In this document: one piece after another, positions 33,402-42,451 of the stretch
Layout: each line of letters begins with the position of its first letter
How positions within the stretch are numbered: position 1 is the stretch's first letter
Assembly: GCF_051195235.1 (NCBI RefSeq)
Contig: NZ_JBNFZM010000002.1
Span: 620,001-684,000, forward strand
Reading direction: 5' to 3'
Length of the DNA: 64,000 nt
Source of the DNA: Tateyamaria sp947503385
Lineage (GTDB): Bacteria; Pseudomonadota; Alphaproteobacteria; Rhodobacterales; Rhodobacteraceae
The notes under the pieces: model-generated
Told to the model about the DNA's origin: nothing
Database searches by the model: none
The model's input: the letters and a program-made list of their open reading frames with translations, nothing else
Made by a program: the position numbers and the translations under genes

Positions 33402-34136
33402 ATGAAAACTGCCCGCTGGATCAAAGGCTTGACGATGGCCGTATCGCTGCTGCTCGGCCCGCTTCAGGCCACGGCGGACCCGATCACCATTTTTGCCGCC
33501 GCCAGCCTTCAGGGTCCTTTGGATGAGGTCGCGGCGGCATGGCCCGGCGCGGCCACCCTCAGCTATGCCGGATCAGGCACCATCGCCCGCCAGATCAGTC
33601 TTGGCGCTCCGGCAGATGTGGTGATGCTGGCCAGTCCCGAATGGATGGAGTGGCTGGCGGATCGCGGTCATCTCGTTGGCGCGCCGGTCAATGTCACCTC
33701 CAACCAGCTTGTTCTGATCGGGCCGCCCGGGGCGACACAGTTTCCCTCTGTCGACATGGAAAATCTACGCGCGCGGCTGGGCGACGGCAGATTGGCCATG
33801 GGGCATCATCAGGCGGTGCCTGCTGGAGTATACGGTGCCGCATGGCTGCGCAGCATCAGCGCATGGGAAGATTTGCGCCCCCGTTTGGCGGAAACCGAGA
33901 ATGTGCGCGCCGCCCTCGCGCTGGTGTCACGGGGCGAAGCCCCGCTGGGTCTGGTCTATGCCAGTGATGCGCAGGCCGACGGGACCGTTGAAGTGCTGTA
34001 TTCCGTGCCCCCCGACATGCATCCGCCGATCCTGTATCCGGCAGCCGCCGTCACGTCCCAAGGGGCGGCCTTCATTGATCACCTCATGGCGCAGCGCGAC
34101 AGATTTGCCACCGCCGGGTTCAAGAGCCTGCCATGA
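33402..34136 (+). CDS. modA: Molybdate ABC transporter substrate-binding protein
   Basis: A 244-residue periplasmic protein with a signal peptide (MKTARWIKGLTMAVSLLLGP ... ATA) and the ModA opening ITIFAAASLQGPLDEVAA. The conserved oxyanion-site serines and the GSGTIARQISLGAPADVVMLAS block are at about residues 58-80. A late LVYASDAQA also fits. It binds molybdate or tungstate. It is the first gene of modABC, overlapping modB by 4 bp. No recognisable ModE palindrome or Moco riboswitch was seen in the 165-bp leader. Confidence 0.92.
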   Translation: MKTARWIKGLTMAVSLLLGPLQATADPITIFAAASLQGPLDEVAAAWPGAATLSYAGSGTIARQISLGAPADVVMLASPEWMEWLADRGHLVGAPVNVTSNQLVLIGPPGATQFPSVDMENLRARLGDGRLAMGHHQAVPAGVYGAAWLRSISAWEDLRPRLAETENVRAALALVSRGEAPLGLVYASDAQADGTVEVLYSVPPDMHPPILYPAAAVTSQGAAFIDHLMAQRDRFATAGFKSLP

Positions 34137-34828
34137 TGATGGACGCCGCAGGGTGGGACGCGCTGCGCTTGTCGCTACTGGTGGGTGTCACCGCGACGTT
34201 GCTGGGGGTGCCGCTGGCCACGTGGATTGCGTGGCTGCTGGCCCGTGGTCAGTTCCGGGGCAAGGGGCTGCTGAATGCGCTTGTCCACCTCCCCCTCGTG
34301 TTACCGCCCGTCGTGACCGGCTATCTCCTGTTGCTCACCTTTGGGCGCACCGGTCCCGTGGGCCAGTTCCTTGAAAATACATTTGGCCTAGTGCTGGCCT
34401 TTCGCTGGACGGGGGCCGCGTTGGCCGCCCTTGTCATGGCCTTTCCCCTTATGGTGCGTGCCATCCGCCTCGCCATTGAGGCGGTCGATCCCAAACTCGA
34501 AGCCGCTGCGCGCACCCTTGGCGCGCCAAGCTGGGCCGTGTTTCGCACTGTCACCTTGCCCCTGATCCTGCCCGGTATCCTTGCGGGGGCCGTCATGGGA
34601 TTTGCCAAGGCCATTGGCGAATTTGGCGCAACCATCACCTTTGTGGCAAATATTCCCGGCCAGACCCAAACCCTGCCCTCTGCCATCTACGCGCTGCTGC
34701 AAGTGCCCGGTGGCGAAGGCGCTGCGGCGACACTTGTTCTGTGGGCCTGCGTGCTGGCGCTGGGGGCTGTGGCGCTGTCGGAATGGTTGGCGCGGCGGGT
34801 TGCGGCGCGGATTGCGGGCCAGCCGTGA
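34133..34828 (+). CDS. modB: Molybdate ABC transporter permease
   Basis: A 231-residue permease with five to six helices and the EAA loop LEAAARTLGAPSWAVFRTVTLP near residue 118. It also has the highly conserved GFAKAIGEFGATITFVANIP near 160 that marks ModB. It overlaps modA at its start (ATGATG) and modC at its end (GTGA). Confidence 0.95.
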   Translation: MMMDAAGWDALRLSLLVGVTATLLGVPLATWIAWLLARGQFRGKGLLNALVHLPLVLPPVVTGYLLLLTFGRTGPVGQFLENTFGLVLAFRWTGAALAALVMAFPLMVRAIRLAIEAVDPKLEAAARTLGAPSWAVFRTVTLPLILPGILAGAVMGFAKAIGEFGATITFVANIPGQTQTLPSAIYALLQVPGGEGAAATLVLWACVLALGAVALSEWLARRVAARIAGQP

Positions 34829-35913
34829 GCTTGCGCGTCGCTCTCCGCCACGCCTTTGATGGCTTTGGCCTCGACGTCGCATTTACGGCGGGACCGGGCG
34901 TTACCGCCCTTTTTGGTCGTTCCGGTGCGGGCAAGACAACGGTCGTCAACGCTGTTGCGGGCCTGTTGCGGCCCGATCATGCCGACATCGCACTGGGCCA
35001 GACACTCTTTGACAGCGGCACAACCCACCTGCCCCCAAACAAGCGACGCATTGGCTATGTGTTTCAGGACGCGCGGCTTTTTCCGCATCTGAGTGTCGCG
35101 GAGAATCTCGACTATGCGGCGCGCTTTGGCGCGCGGGCAAAGAACCGCGACCAGATCGTGGCGCTGCTGGGACTGGGCGACCTGCTGGGCCGCCGCCCCG
35201 CCACCTTGTCAGGCGGTCAGAAACAGCGGGTCGCTCTGGGCCGGGCCCTGCTCAGCGCGCCGCAGCTTTTGCTCATGGACGAACCGCTGGCGGCGCTCGA
35301 CGCCCCGCGCAAGGCAGAAATCCTGCCGTATCTCGAACGGCTCAAAGCCGAAAGCGCGGTGCCCATCCTGTATGTCAGCCACGCACTTGACGAGGTGGCG
35401 CGCCTCGCTGACCGGATTGTGGTGCTGGACGGCGGGCGCATCCGTGCGGATGGCCCGGTTTTTGACGTGCTGGCCGATCCTGAACTTGTCCCGCTGTTCG
35501 GCGTGCGCGAGGCGGGCGCGATTCTGCCCGCCACAGTGACCGAGCGGGCGGCGGACGGGCTTACCCGTCTGACGACCTCTGCCGGGGATGTTCACCTGAT
35601 GGGCGTTCATGCGGCACAGGGCGACACGATCCGCCTGCGCGTTCTGGCGCAGGACGTCATGCTGTCACGCACCCGCCCCGACGGGCTGAGCGCGTTGAAC
35701 ATCTTGCCCGTACGCATCTCGCATATCTACAAGGGCGATGGACCCGGTGTGGCCCTGCGGCTGATGGCAGGTGACGACCCACTGCTGGCACGCATCACCG
35801 CGCGGGCGCTGGCGTATCTGGATCTCAGCGAAGGGGACGAGTGCTTTGCCATACTCAAGGCGTCTTCGGTGGCGCCTACGGCGATTTCCGGGGCACAGAC
35901 AGCGCCAGTTTAA
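34825..35913 (+). CDS. modC: Molybdate ABC transporter ATP-binding protein
   Basis: A 362-residue ModC. The GTG start at 34825 overlaps the modB stop and opens with VSLRVALRHAF; the longer frame lies inside modB. Walker A is GRSGAGKTT near residue 32, followed by the Q-loop VFQDARLFPHL, LSGGQKQR near 128 and Walker B LLLMDEPLAALD. A C-terminal MOP-like domain (LSALNILPVRISHIYKGDG) binds molybdate. The 3' end overlaps the convergent EcsC-like gene by 38 bp. Confidence 0.95.
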   Translation: MSLRVALRHAFDGFGLDVAFTAGPGVTALFGRSGAGKTTVVNAVAGLLRPDHADIALGQTLFDSGTTHLPPNKRRIGYVFQDARLFPHLSVAENLDYAARFGARAKNRDQIVALLGLGDLLGRRPATLSGGQKQRVALGRALLSAPQLLLMDEPLAALDAPRKAEILPYLERLKAESAVPILYVSHALDEVARLADRIVVLDGGRIRADGPVFDVLADPELVPLFGVREAGAILPATVTERAADGLTRLTTSAGDVHLMGVHAAQGDTIRLRVLAQDVMLSRTRPDGLSALNILPVRISHIYKGDGPGVALRLMAGDDPLLARITARALAYLDLSEGDECFAILKASSVAPTAISGAQTAPV

Positions 35914-36643
35914 GCCGTGCGACCGCCACGTCATGCGGAATGTCCGCCTCTACCGCGAGACGGCGCAAGCCGAAATGCACATGCGCGATGTCGGTGTAGT
36001 AATTCACATACGCATAGTTCGTGGCCGCACCCGCGGCGGCTCCCAGAACTGGCACGGTCTGTGCCGCCAGCTTCTGTCCCATCGCGGCGGCCAGTCGTGG
36101 CGCAACTCGGGTCACGAGGGCCTGCATCGCCGCACCAGACAGCGCCATGCGCGCCCCCATAAATCCAAGGTCGGCCCCATCGTCATGCGCCAGTGGTCCC
36201 GCGGCGGAAAACACCTGCACACAGTCGAACCTGACGGAATCGGCAGCCGGGTCAAACCCATGCTGCACCGCCACGCCTTCGATCACGCGCAACAGCATCG
36301 CCGTCGTCAGAGGCAATTCCGCCAGCGCCGTCGGCAGACCGCCAAATCCGCCCGCAGCCCCCATGGCCGACGTGACGGCCCGGTTCATCCACGGCGACTG
36401 GTCCGGCACAACGCGCCGTGACTGGCTGGCGACGGCCAACGCCTGCACCAATGCTGCATGGGTCGCCTGACCCAATTGGTCCCGCACTTCGCGCGGCAAC
36501 CTGTCGATCAGGCCATCCATTTGACCGCCGATGATGTTCAAAAGCTGTATGCCAAACCCGCCTGCCGCCTCATGGCGCTGCGCGAGACGTGCGATCTCGG
36601 CCTCGGGATCAACGGGCGGCGGTGCGGATATGATCTCGTTCAT
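35876..36643 (-). CDS. EcsC family protein
   Basis: A 255-residue protein of the EcsC family: a helical, Ala/Gly-rich centre with MGAAGGFGGLPTALAELPLTTAMLLR near residue 92, and the C-terminal AAAGAATNYAYVNYYTDIAHVHF signature near 200. EcsC is linked to the Bacillus Ecs transporter; its biochemical role is unclear. It is convergent with modC and overlaps its last 38 bp. It lies 31 bp downstream of the GNAT start-side neighbour, both on the minus strand. Confidence 0.82.
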   Translation of the reverse strand: MNEIISAPPPVDPEAEIARLAQRHEAAGGFGIQLLNIIGGQMDGLIDRLPREVRDQLGQATHAALVQALAVASQSRRVVPDQSPWMNRAVTSAMGAAGGFGGLPTALAELPLTTAMLLRVIEGVAVQHGFDPAADSVRFDCVQVFSAAGPLAHDDGADLGFMGARMALSGAAMQALVTRVAPRLAAAMGQKLAAQTVPVLGAAAGAATNYAYVNYYTDIAHVHFGLRRLAVEADIPHDVAVARLKLALSVPRKSP

Positions 36644-36674
36644 GATGTTAAGGTGGGCAACATTGCCTCGGGTT

Positions 36675-37160
36675 TCAATCGTGCCGGGTGACTTTTCCGC
36701 AAACGCCGTCCCATGCGCCGGGGATCACCTCATGCCCCAGCACCCGATCCGGGTTGGTCGGTGGCGGCATTTCGACCCCACCCAACCGCGCAAAACCAAA
36801 GCGGGAATAATATGGTGCGTCCCCCACCAGCATCACCCGCGCCCAGTCCAGCCCTTCGGCCACGCCAAGCGTCTCGCGGATCAGTGCACCGCCCAAGCCT
36901 TCGCCCTGACGCGTCGGGTGGACGGCGATCGGCCCCAGCAACAGCGCGTCCTTCGCACCGACGCGCACAGGCCAGTAGCGAATGGCGCCCGCCAAAATCC
37001 CGCCCGCGTCACGGGCCACATAGCTCAGTTCCGGCACCGGGGGCACATCATCCCGCAGCCGGTAAGACGACAGCGCCTCCCGGCCCGGCGCAAAACACAA
37101 ATCATAGAGGGCCTCGACCTCCCACCAGTCCTCCGGCGTCTCGGGCGTGAGGGTATACAT
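36675..37160 (-). CDS. GNAT family N-acetyltransferase
   Basis: A 161-residue GNAT. The acetyl-CoA loop reads IAVHPTRQGEGLGGALIRETL near residues 75-95, and the late APYYSRFGF motif is typical of YhbS/COG3153-type acetyltransferases. The start at 37160 (MYTLTPETPEDWWEVEAL) is chosen from family form; no strong ribosome site is visible and a start 48 bp upstream is possible. The substrate is unknown. It is divergent from the flavin reductase gene. Confidence 0.85.
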   Translation of the reverse strand: MYTLTPETPEDWWEVEALYDLCFAPGREALSSYRLRDDVPPVPELSYVARDAGGILAGAIRYWPVRVGAKDALLLGPIAVHPTRQGEGLGGALIRETLGVAEGLDWARVMLVGDAPYYSRFGFARLGGVEMPPPTNPDRVLGHEVIPGAWDGVCGKVTRHD

Positions 37161-37247
37161 GGCGTGCGCGTCGTCTCGGATGGTCTGGGCTGGAAACCGC
37201 CCTACCATGCAGGTAAGCCATGCGCAAACGCGCTCATGGAGACTGAC

Positions 37248-37853
37248 ATGTTCTATCGTCCCGCAGATGGCCACGGCCTGCCCCATAATCCGTTCAACGC
37301 CATCGTGACACCGCGGCCCATCGGCTGGATTTCGACCCGAGACACCGCCGGTCACGACAATCTCGCGCCCTACTCGTTCTTTAATGGGGTGGCGTACGTG
37401 CCGCCACAGGTCATGTTCGCCTCCACCGGAGCCAAGGACGACCGCGACGGCACCAAGGACAGCGTGGCCAACCTGCGCGAAACGGGCGTGTTTTGCGTGA
37501 ACGTCGTCGAAGAGGCCGCCAAGGACGTTATGAACGAAACGTCCGGCCCATGGGACGCCAGCACCGACGAATTTGCGTTGGCCCAGATCGAAAAGGCCGA
37601 ATGTGCCGAGATCAACTGCGCCCGCGTGGCCAGCGCGCCTGCGTCCATGGAATGCCGTGTGACGCAGATCGTGCAGATCGAAGGGGCCGCAAACTATGTC
37701 GTCTTTGGCGAGGTGGTCGGCATTCACCTGCGGGATGACTGTATCGTCGATGGCATCTTTGACGTGCTGCAATACCGGCCACTGACACGGCTGGGGTATC
37801 GTGACTATTCGGTGGTCCGGGACAAATTCAGTCTTAAACGACCGGGCGAATGA
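37248..37853 (+). CDS. Flavin reductase family (FMN-binding split-barrel) protein
   Basis: A 201-residue DIM6/NTAB-type flavoprotein. It has PFNAIVTPRPIGWISTRD near residues 14-31, NLAPYSFFNGVAYVPPQV and SVANLRETGVFCVNVV, the FMN-binding pattern of the family. The start at 37248 is set by GGAG 7 bases upstream; an ATG 12 bp earlier overlaps that ribosome site. It probably reduces FMN with NAD(P)H for a partner oxygenase, or acts on its own substrate. It overlaps the acetyltransferase gene by 4 bp. Confidence 0.85.
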   Translation: MFYRPADGHGLPHNPFNAIVTPRPIGWISTRDTAGHDNLAPYSFFNGVAYVPPQVMFASTGAKDDRDGTKDSVANLRETGVFCVNVVEEAAKDVMNETSGPWDASTDEFALAQIEKAECAEINCARVASAPASMECRVTQIVQIEGAANYVVFGEVVGIHLRDDCIVDGIFDVLQYRPLTRLGYRDYSVVRDKFSLKRPGE

Positions 37854-38470
37854 CATTTCCAGACGCCACCCGCGCCTATCCTGTCACATTGCCGGACGGT
37901 TCATCCCATGCAGGCACGGTGTTTCTGTCCCAAGTGATCGACCATCCGGGCTGGGAGGTGGGTGATTACACCTACGCCTCGGACTTTGCACCGCCCGAGG
38001 ATTGGGCCAGCCGCCTTGCCCCGTATCTATTTGGCGGGCCTGAGCGGTTGCGGATCGGTCGGTACGGCCAGATCGCGCACGGCGTGCGTTTTATCACCTC
38101 GGGGGCAGACCACGCGACCGACGGGCTGACCACATTCCCCTTTCCCATCTTCGACCCCGCGCGGATCGGCAGCTACCAGCCGGACACCCGCGACACAGTG
38201 ATCGGCCACGATGTCTGGCTTGGCCATGGTGCGATGGTGTGCCCCGGAACGCACATCGGGCACGGCGTCATAGTGGGCGCAGGCGCTGTGGTGCGGGGCA
38301 CGGTCCCGGACTACGCGATCGTTATGGGAAATCCGGCGCAGGTGGTGCGGATGCGGTTCAACCCGGACACGGTCGCCCGACTGCTTGCCCTTTGTTGGTG
38401 GGATTGGCCGCCGGAACGCGTGGCAGCGGCAGTGCCTGCGTTGCTTTCAGGGGACATCGACGGCCTGTAG
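37850..38470 (+). CDS. CatB-like hexapeptide-repeat O-acetyltransferase
   Basis: A 206-residue left-handed beta-helix acetyltransferase. It has VGDYTYASDF near residue 37, IGRYGQIAHGVRFITSGADH near 63 and the hexapeptide coil IGHDVWLGHGAMVCPGTHIG ... GAGAVVRG near 117-150. The catalytic His is in the SGADH/ADHATD region. It resembles the xenobiotic (Vat/CatB) group, but environmental members act on unknown acceptors, so no resistance should be assumed. It is coupled to the flavin reductase gene by ATGA. Confidence 0.85.
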   Translation: MTFPDATRAYPVTLPDGSSHAGTVFLSQVIDHPGWEVGDYTYASDFAPPEDWASRLAPYLFGGPERLRIGRYGQIAHGVRFITSGADHATDGLTTFPFPIFDPARIGSYQPDTRDTVIGHDVWLGHGAMVCPGTHIGHGVIVGAGAVVRGTVPDYAIVMGNPAQVVRMRFNPDTVARLLALCWWDWPPERVAAAVPALLSGDIDGL

Positions 38471-38517
38471 CCGTCTGCGCCCCACCAGATGATTAGAGAA
38501 CCGGAGGTTCCCCGCCC

Positions 38518-40155
38518 TCAGTGCCCGCCAAGGATACCCGTCCGCACGCCATAGTTTACCGCCACGCCGTAATCCGGGTCATCGTCACTGTCGACGATCA
38601 GGTGCCCCGCACGTGTCAGCAGCTTGTGGCAATCCCGCGTCAGGTGCCGCAGTTGCACCCGCTTGCCTTCATCCGCGTATTTCAGCGCCACAGCTTCGAC
38701 CGCCTGCAGGGCGGACTGGTCCACCAAGCGGCTGTCAGCAAAGTCGATGATGACTTCTTTGGGGTCCGTTTCCACTTGGAACAACTCAACAAAGCCGGAC
38801 GCCGAACCAAAGAACAGCGGCCCTTGCACCTGATACACCCGCGCGCCTTCCGGCGTCTCATAGGTCTTGGCGTGAATACGGCGGGCATTGTTCCACGCAT
38901 AGGCCAGCGCTGACACAATCACGCCAACCACAACTGCGACGGCAAGGTCTTCGAGCACCGTCACCACCGTCACCAACACGATCACAAACGCATCTGTCAG
39001 CGGCACTTTGCGCATGATCTTGAGGCTGTTCCACGCAAACGTCCCGATCACCACCATGAACATCACACCCACCAGGGCAGCCAGCGGAATAAGCTCGATA
39101 ATGGACGATCCGACAAGGATAAAGGCCAGCAGGAACAGTGCCGCTGCGACACCAGCAATCCGGGTCCGCCCGCCTGATTTTACGTTGATCATCGACTGAC
39201 CGATCATCGCGCAACCGCCCATGCCGCCAAAGAAACCCGTCGCCGTATTGGCCACACCTTGGGCGATACATTCTTGGCTGGCACCCCCGCGCTGTCCGGT
39301 CAGATCACCGACGAGGTTAAGTGTCAAAAGGCTTTCGATCAGCCCGATCGCCGCGAGGATGACCGCATATGGCAGGATAATCTCGAACGTTTCCCATGTC
39401 AGCGGCACCATCGGGATATGGAAGGCAGGCAACCCCCCCTCGATGCTGGCCAGATCACCAACACGCGGCACCTCAAGGCCAAAGCCAATGACGATTGCCG
39501 CGACAATGCCGATGCCCGCCAGCGGTGCCGGGATCGCCTTGGTCACACGTGGCACGAGCCAGATGATCAGCATCGTCAACCCCACAAGTGCCAGCATCAG
39601 GTACAGCGGCAGGCCCGACAACCATTCGCCACCGCCCATGCCGTGCCCGTCACTGACCACTGTGCCCGGCACCTTGAATTGGGTCATCTGCGCTAGGAAA
39701 ATCACGATGGCCAGCCCGTTCACAAAGCCCAGCATGACCGGATGCGGCACCAACCGGATGAACTTGCCCCACTGCATGACGCCCGCAAAAATCTGCAACA
39801 GCCCCATGAGAACGACGGTGGCAAAGAGGTATTCAACCCCATGCTGCGCCACCAAGGCCACCATCACCACAGCCAACGCGCCCGTTGCACCTGAAATCAT
39901 CCCCGGCCGTCCGCCAAAGATGGCCGTAATCAGCCCAACCATAAACGCCGCATAAAGCCCAACCAGCGGATGCACCCCAGCGACAAAGGCAAAGGCAACC
40001 GCCTCGGGTACCAGCGCCAACGCCACCGTCAGCCCCGACAACAATTCGGTCTTGATCTGGCCCGGCGTCAACTTCACCTCGCCCGGCGCGATGGAGAAAT
40101 CTCCGAACCGGGTGTGCTTGTTACGATTGGCGATGTTGGCAAAATCAAAAAGGGC
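38518..40155 (-). CDS. SulP family inorganic anion transporter with STAS domain
   Basis: A 545-residue SLC26A/SulP transporter with 10-12 helices (LTVALALVPEAVAFAFVAG near residue 45 and GMGGCAMIGQSMINVKSGGRTR near 310) and a C-terminal STAS domain (EVIIDFADSRLVDQSALQAVE near 470). It likely imports sulfate or another small anion, or bicarbonate, by symport. The start at 40155 has GGAA at good spacing; an ATG 21 bp upstream is possible but its ribosome site is too close. Confidence 0.92.
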   Translation of the reverse strand, partial: ALFDFANIANRNKHTRFGDFSIAPGEVKLTPGQIKTELLSGLTVALALVPEAVAFAFVAGVHPLVGLYAAFMVGLITAIFGGRPGMISGATGALAVVMVALVAQHGVEYLFATVVLMGLLQIFAGVMQWGKFIRLVPHPVMLGFVNGLAIVIFLAQMTQFKVPGTVVSDGHGMGGGEWLSGLPLYLMLALVGLTMLIIWLVPRVTKAIPAPLAGIGIVAAIVIGFGLEVPRVGDLASIEGGLPAFHIPMVPLTWETFEIILPYAVILAAIGLIESLLTLNLVGDLTGQRGGASQECIAQGVANTATGFFGGMGGCAMIGQSMINVKSGGRTRIAGVAAALFLLAFILVGSSIIELIPLAALVGVMFMVVIGTFAWNSLKIMRKVPLTDAFVIVLVTVVTVLEDLAVAVVVGVIVSALAYAWNNARRIHAKTYETPEGARVYQVQGPLFFGSASGFVELFQVETDPKEVIIDFADSRLVDQSALQAVEAVALKYADEGKRVQLRHLTRDCHKLLTRAGHLIVDSDDDPDYGVAVNYGVRTGILGGH

Positions 40156-40927
40156 CATCACTTGTTCCGTCTGCATTTCCGCTTGTCACACGCATGGCAG
40201 TCTGCCGGGCTCGTACCGAAAAAGACTCACCGCGCGATGCTGCACGCACATATCAGCCACACCGCGGAATGCACGGTATTTATGGGTATACGCCCAAATG
40301 ACTGGCCTGCGCATTGGCCACCGAATGGTTTTTGCGGAACGTGGAGGTGATTGTGGTGCCGTTCTGCACAGGTCTGCGCGGCTCAAATCACCGCGTTTTG
40401 GGTCAATGAACGCCAAACCGATCCTGATCACGGCACCCGAAAAAGGATGCTGCATCGCCGCGGTCGACAAATCGCCAAGCGGCAACCCAATGATCTGCGC
40501 GGACACCCCGTCTCGATCATGGCGGAGATTGCAAATGGCGCCGGCTCGACGTCCACATCGGGGTGTGTCGTTCAGTGACGCGCTGCGTCTTGGTCTGGAG
40601 AAAACGCGCGACACTGCGAACCGGGCAGCGTGTGCAATAAGGCTCTGTGCCTCTGGTTGTACCGCACATGGCTGATGTCGTCGTTTGGGGACAGGCCCGC
40701 CGCGCCGTGGAATACTACCACGGACCGCTTCTGGAATTCTTTCTTCACTCAGAGCCTGATCGGCCGGTGGGCACGGTATCAAAACACGTTCCTGAAGCAT
40801 CACTCCCGGGAATATCCGCCATGAATGGCGGCAGCCCGGTGCACCAGCGCTGTGCACACCCGGTGTCCGCCTTGTGTATGCCGATTTTGCCTGCTTTAGT
40901 TGTCACAACGAACTCCGCGAGGCCCCC
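40156..40927. other. Gene-poor 770-bp gap before mtnP
   Basis: Long frames exist on both strands (for example 40186-40857 minus) but none has recognisable motifs, a good start or mutual support. Two dyads lie near the right end: CCGCCAT-GA-ATGGCGG (40816-40831), and a repeated GTGCAC at 40839-40844 and 40852-40857 flanked by CCGG. These could be regulatory or structured leader elements for mtnP. Confidence 0.5.
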
Positions 40928-41800
40928 ATGACTCTGACCAAAATTGCCGTGATTGGCGGCTCTGGCATTTACGATATTGACGGGCTGGAGGGGGCGGAAT
41001 GGGTGTCTGTCGACACACCTTGGGGCACGCCGTCCGACGCGGTCCTGTCGGGCACTCTGGGTGGAGTTGCCATGCTGTTTCTGCCCCGTCACGGGCGGGG
41101 CCACGTGCATTCCCCCACCACTGTGCCATACCGCGCCAATATCGACGCGCTCAAACGGCTGGGGGCCACGGACATCATTTCCGTTTCGGCCTGCGGCTCG
41201 TTTCGCGAAGAAATGGCACCCGGCGATTTTGTCGTTGTAGATCAGTTTATTGACCGGACCTTTGCGCGGGAAAAGTCGTTCTTTGGCACTGGCTGCGTTG
41301 CGCATGTCAGTGTAGCGCATCCGACATGCCCGCGGCTTGGCGACGCGTGTGAAACCGCCGCGCGAGATGCCGGGATCACAGTGCACAAGGGCGGCACCTA
41401 TCTGGCCATGGAAGGTCCGCAATTCTCGACTCTGGCAGAGTCAAAAATGTACCGCGACAGCTGGGGCGCGGATGTGATCGGTATGACCAACATGCCCGAA
41501 GCCAAACTCGCCCGCGAGGCCGAGCTGTGTTATGCGTCTGTCGCCATGATCACCGATTACGACAGCTGGCATCCCGACCACGGTGAAGTCGACGTAACCC
41601 AAATCATTCAGACACTTATGGGAAATGCGGACAAGGCGCGCGCCCTTGTGACGCGCTTGCCTGCCTTGCTGGGGGACAGTCGTGCGCCCTGCCCGCACGG
41701 CTGCGACCGCGCGCTGGAATACGCCATCCTCACCGCGCCTGAGGCGCGCGACCCCGACGTTGTCGCGCGGCTTGATGCCGTTGCAGGCCGCATCCTTTGA
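40928..41800 (+). CDS. mtnP: S-methyl-5'-thioadenosine phosphorylase
   Basis: A 290-residue MTA phosphorylase. It has IAVIGGSGIYDIDGL at residues 5-19, the phosphate-site FLPRHGRGHVHSPTTVPYRAN near 57-77, and TYLAMEGPQFSTLAES near 162, which reads into YRDSWGADVIGMTNMPEAKLARE. It splits methylthioadenosine (a polyamine/AHL by-product) into adenine and 5-methylthioribose-1-phosphate. The start at 40928 is the family ATG; the in-frame extension to 40874 contains a chance CxxCH. The downstream apt gene recycles the adenine. Confidence 0.95.
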   Translation: MTLTKIAVIGGSGIYDIDGLEGAEWVSVDTPWGTPSDAVLSGTLGGVAMLFLPRHGRGHVHSPTTVPYRANIDALKRLGATDIISVSACGSFREEMAPGDFVVVDQFIDRTFAREKSFFGTGCVAHVSVAHPTCPRLGDACETAARDAGITVHKGGTYLAMEGPQFSTLAESKMYRDSWGADVIGMTNMPEAKLAREAELCYASVAMITDYDSWHPDHGEVDVTQIIQTLMGNADKARALVTRLPALLGDSRAPCPHGCDRALEYAILTAPEARDPDVVARLDAVAGRIL

Positions 41801-41815
41801 CCATCGGAGATTTCC

Positions 41816-42451
41816 ATGCCCTTTGACCTCTGGCTGGCCTTTGCCAGCGCCTCTGTCCTGCTCTTGGTGATCCCCGGCCCGACCCTCATGCTGGTGCTCA
41901 GCTATGCAATGACCCAAGGTCGGCGGGTGGCCGTTGCCTCTGCGTTGGGCGTCGCAACCGGTGATCTGATCGCGATGACCCTGTCTGTTATTGGCCTTGG
42001 TGCGCTGTTGCTGACATCCGCGCTGGCCTTCACCGTGCTCAAATGGATCGGCGCGATTTACCTTGTTTATCTGGGTCTTCGCATGTTGCGCAGTGCTGCG
42101 CGGCCGACCCAGACCACGGCACTAACCGACCGACCGGCGGGGCAAAGCGCGGGCAAGGTGTTCCGCGATCTGGCCACTGTCACGGCGTTGAATCCCAAAT
42201 CCAATACCTTCTTCGTGGCCTTTGTGCCCCAGTTCATCCAACCCGACGCAGCCTTTGCGCCGCAGGCCGCAATTCTCATCGCAACCTTCGTTGCGATTGC
42301 CGCACTTAACGCCCTGATCTTTGCCCTGTGTGCACATGCGATGCGCAGCCGCATCACCCGGCCCGTGGTGCAGATGTGGCTGACCCGCTGCGGCGGCGCT
42401 GTACTTGTGGCCATGGGCGTCATGACTGCCACCCTCCGGAGAGCCACATGA
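41816..42451 (+). CDS. LysE/RhtB family translocator
   Basis: A 211-residue membrane protein with six helices. The N-terminal signature VIPGPTLMLVLSYAMTQGRR is at about residues 18-37, GVATGDLIAMT and IGAIYLVYLGLRMLR follow, and NPKSNTFFVAFVPQF is near 123. The family exports amino acids or related small molecules. It is placed between mtnP (15 bp) and apt (ATGA overlap), so it may export a product linked to MTA or purine salvage; this is inference. Confidence 0.88.
   Translation: MPFDLWLAFASASVLLLVIPGPTLMLVLSYAMTQGRRVAVASALGVATGDLIAMTLSVIGLGALLLTSALAFTVLKWIGAIYLVYLGLRMLRSAARPTQTTALTDRPAGQSAGKVFRDLATVTALNPKSNTFFVAFVPQFIQPDAAFAPQAAILIATFVAIAALNALIFALCAHAMRSRITRPVVQMWLTRCGGAVLVAMGVMTATLRRAT

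Noticed and set aside
37850..38470. Antibiotic (chloramphenicol/streptogramin) resistance acetyltransferase
   Set aside because: Only the general CatB-like fold is visible. Environmental members have other acceptors and no resistance context is present.
40186..40857. 223-codon minus-strand frame in the gap before mtnP
   Set aside because: Composition is Arg-rich with no motifs, and no ribosome site was seen. It is treated as non-coding.
40874..40927. CxxCH heme-binding motif just upstream of mtnP, in frame
   Set aside because: It is an 18-codon in-frame extension of mtnP with no ribosome site. The family starts at 40928, so the motif is chance.
40156..40927. SAM- or SAH-related riboswitch in front of mtnP
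   Set aside because: The dyads present do not match the known SAM, SAH or SAM/SAH consensus pairings that I can recall.
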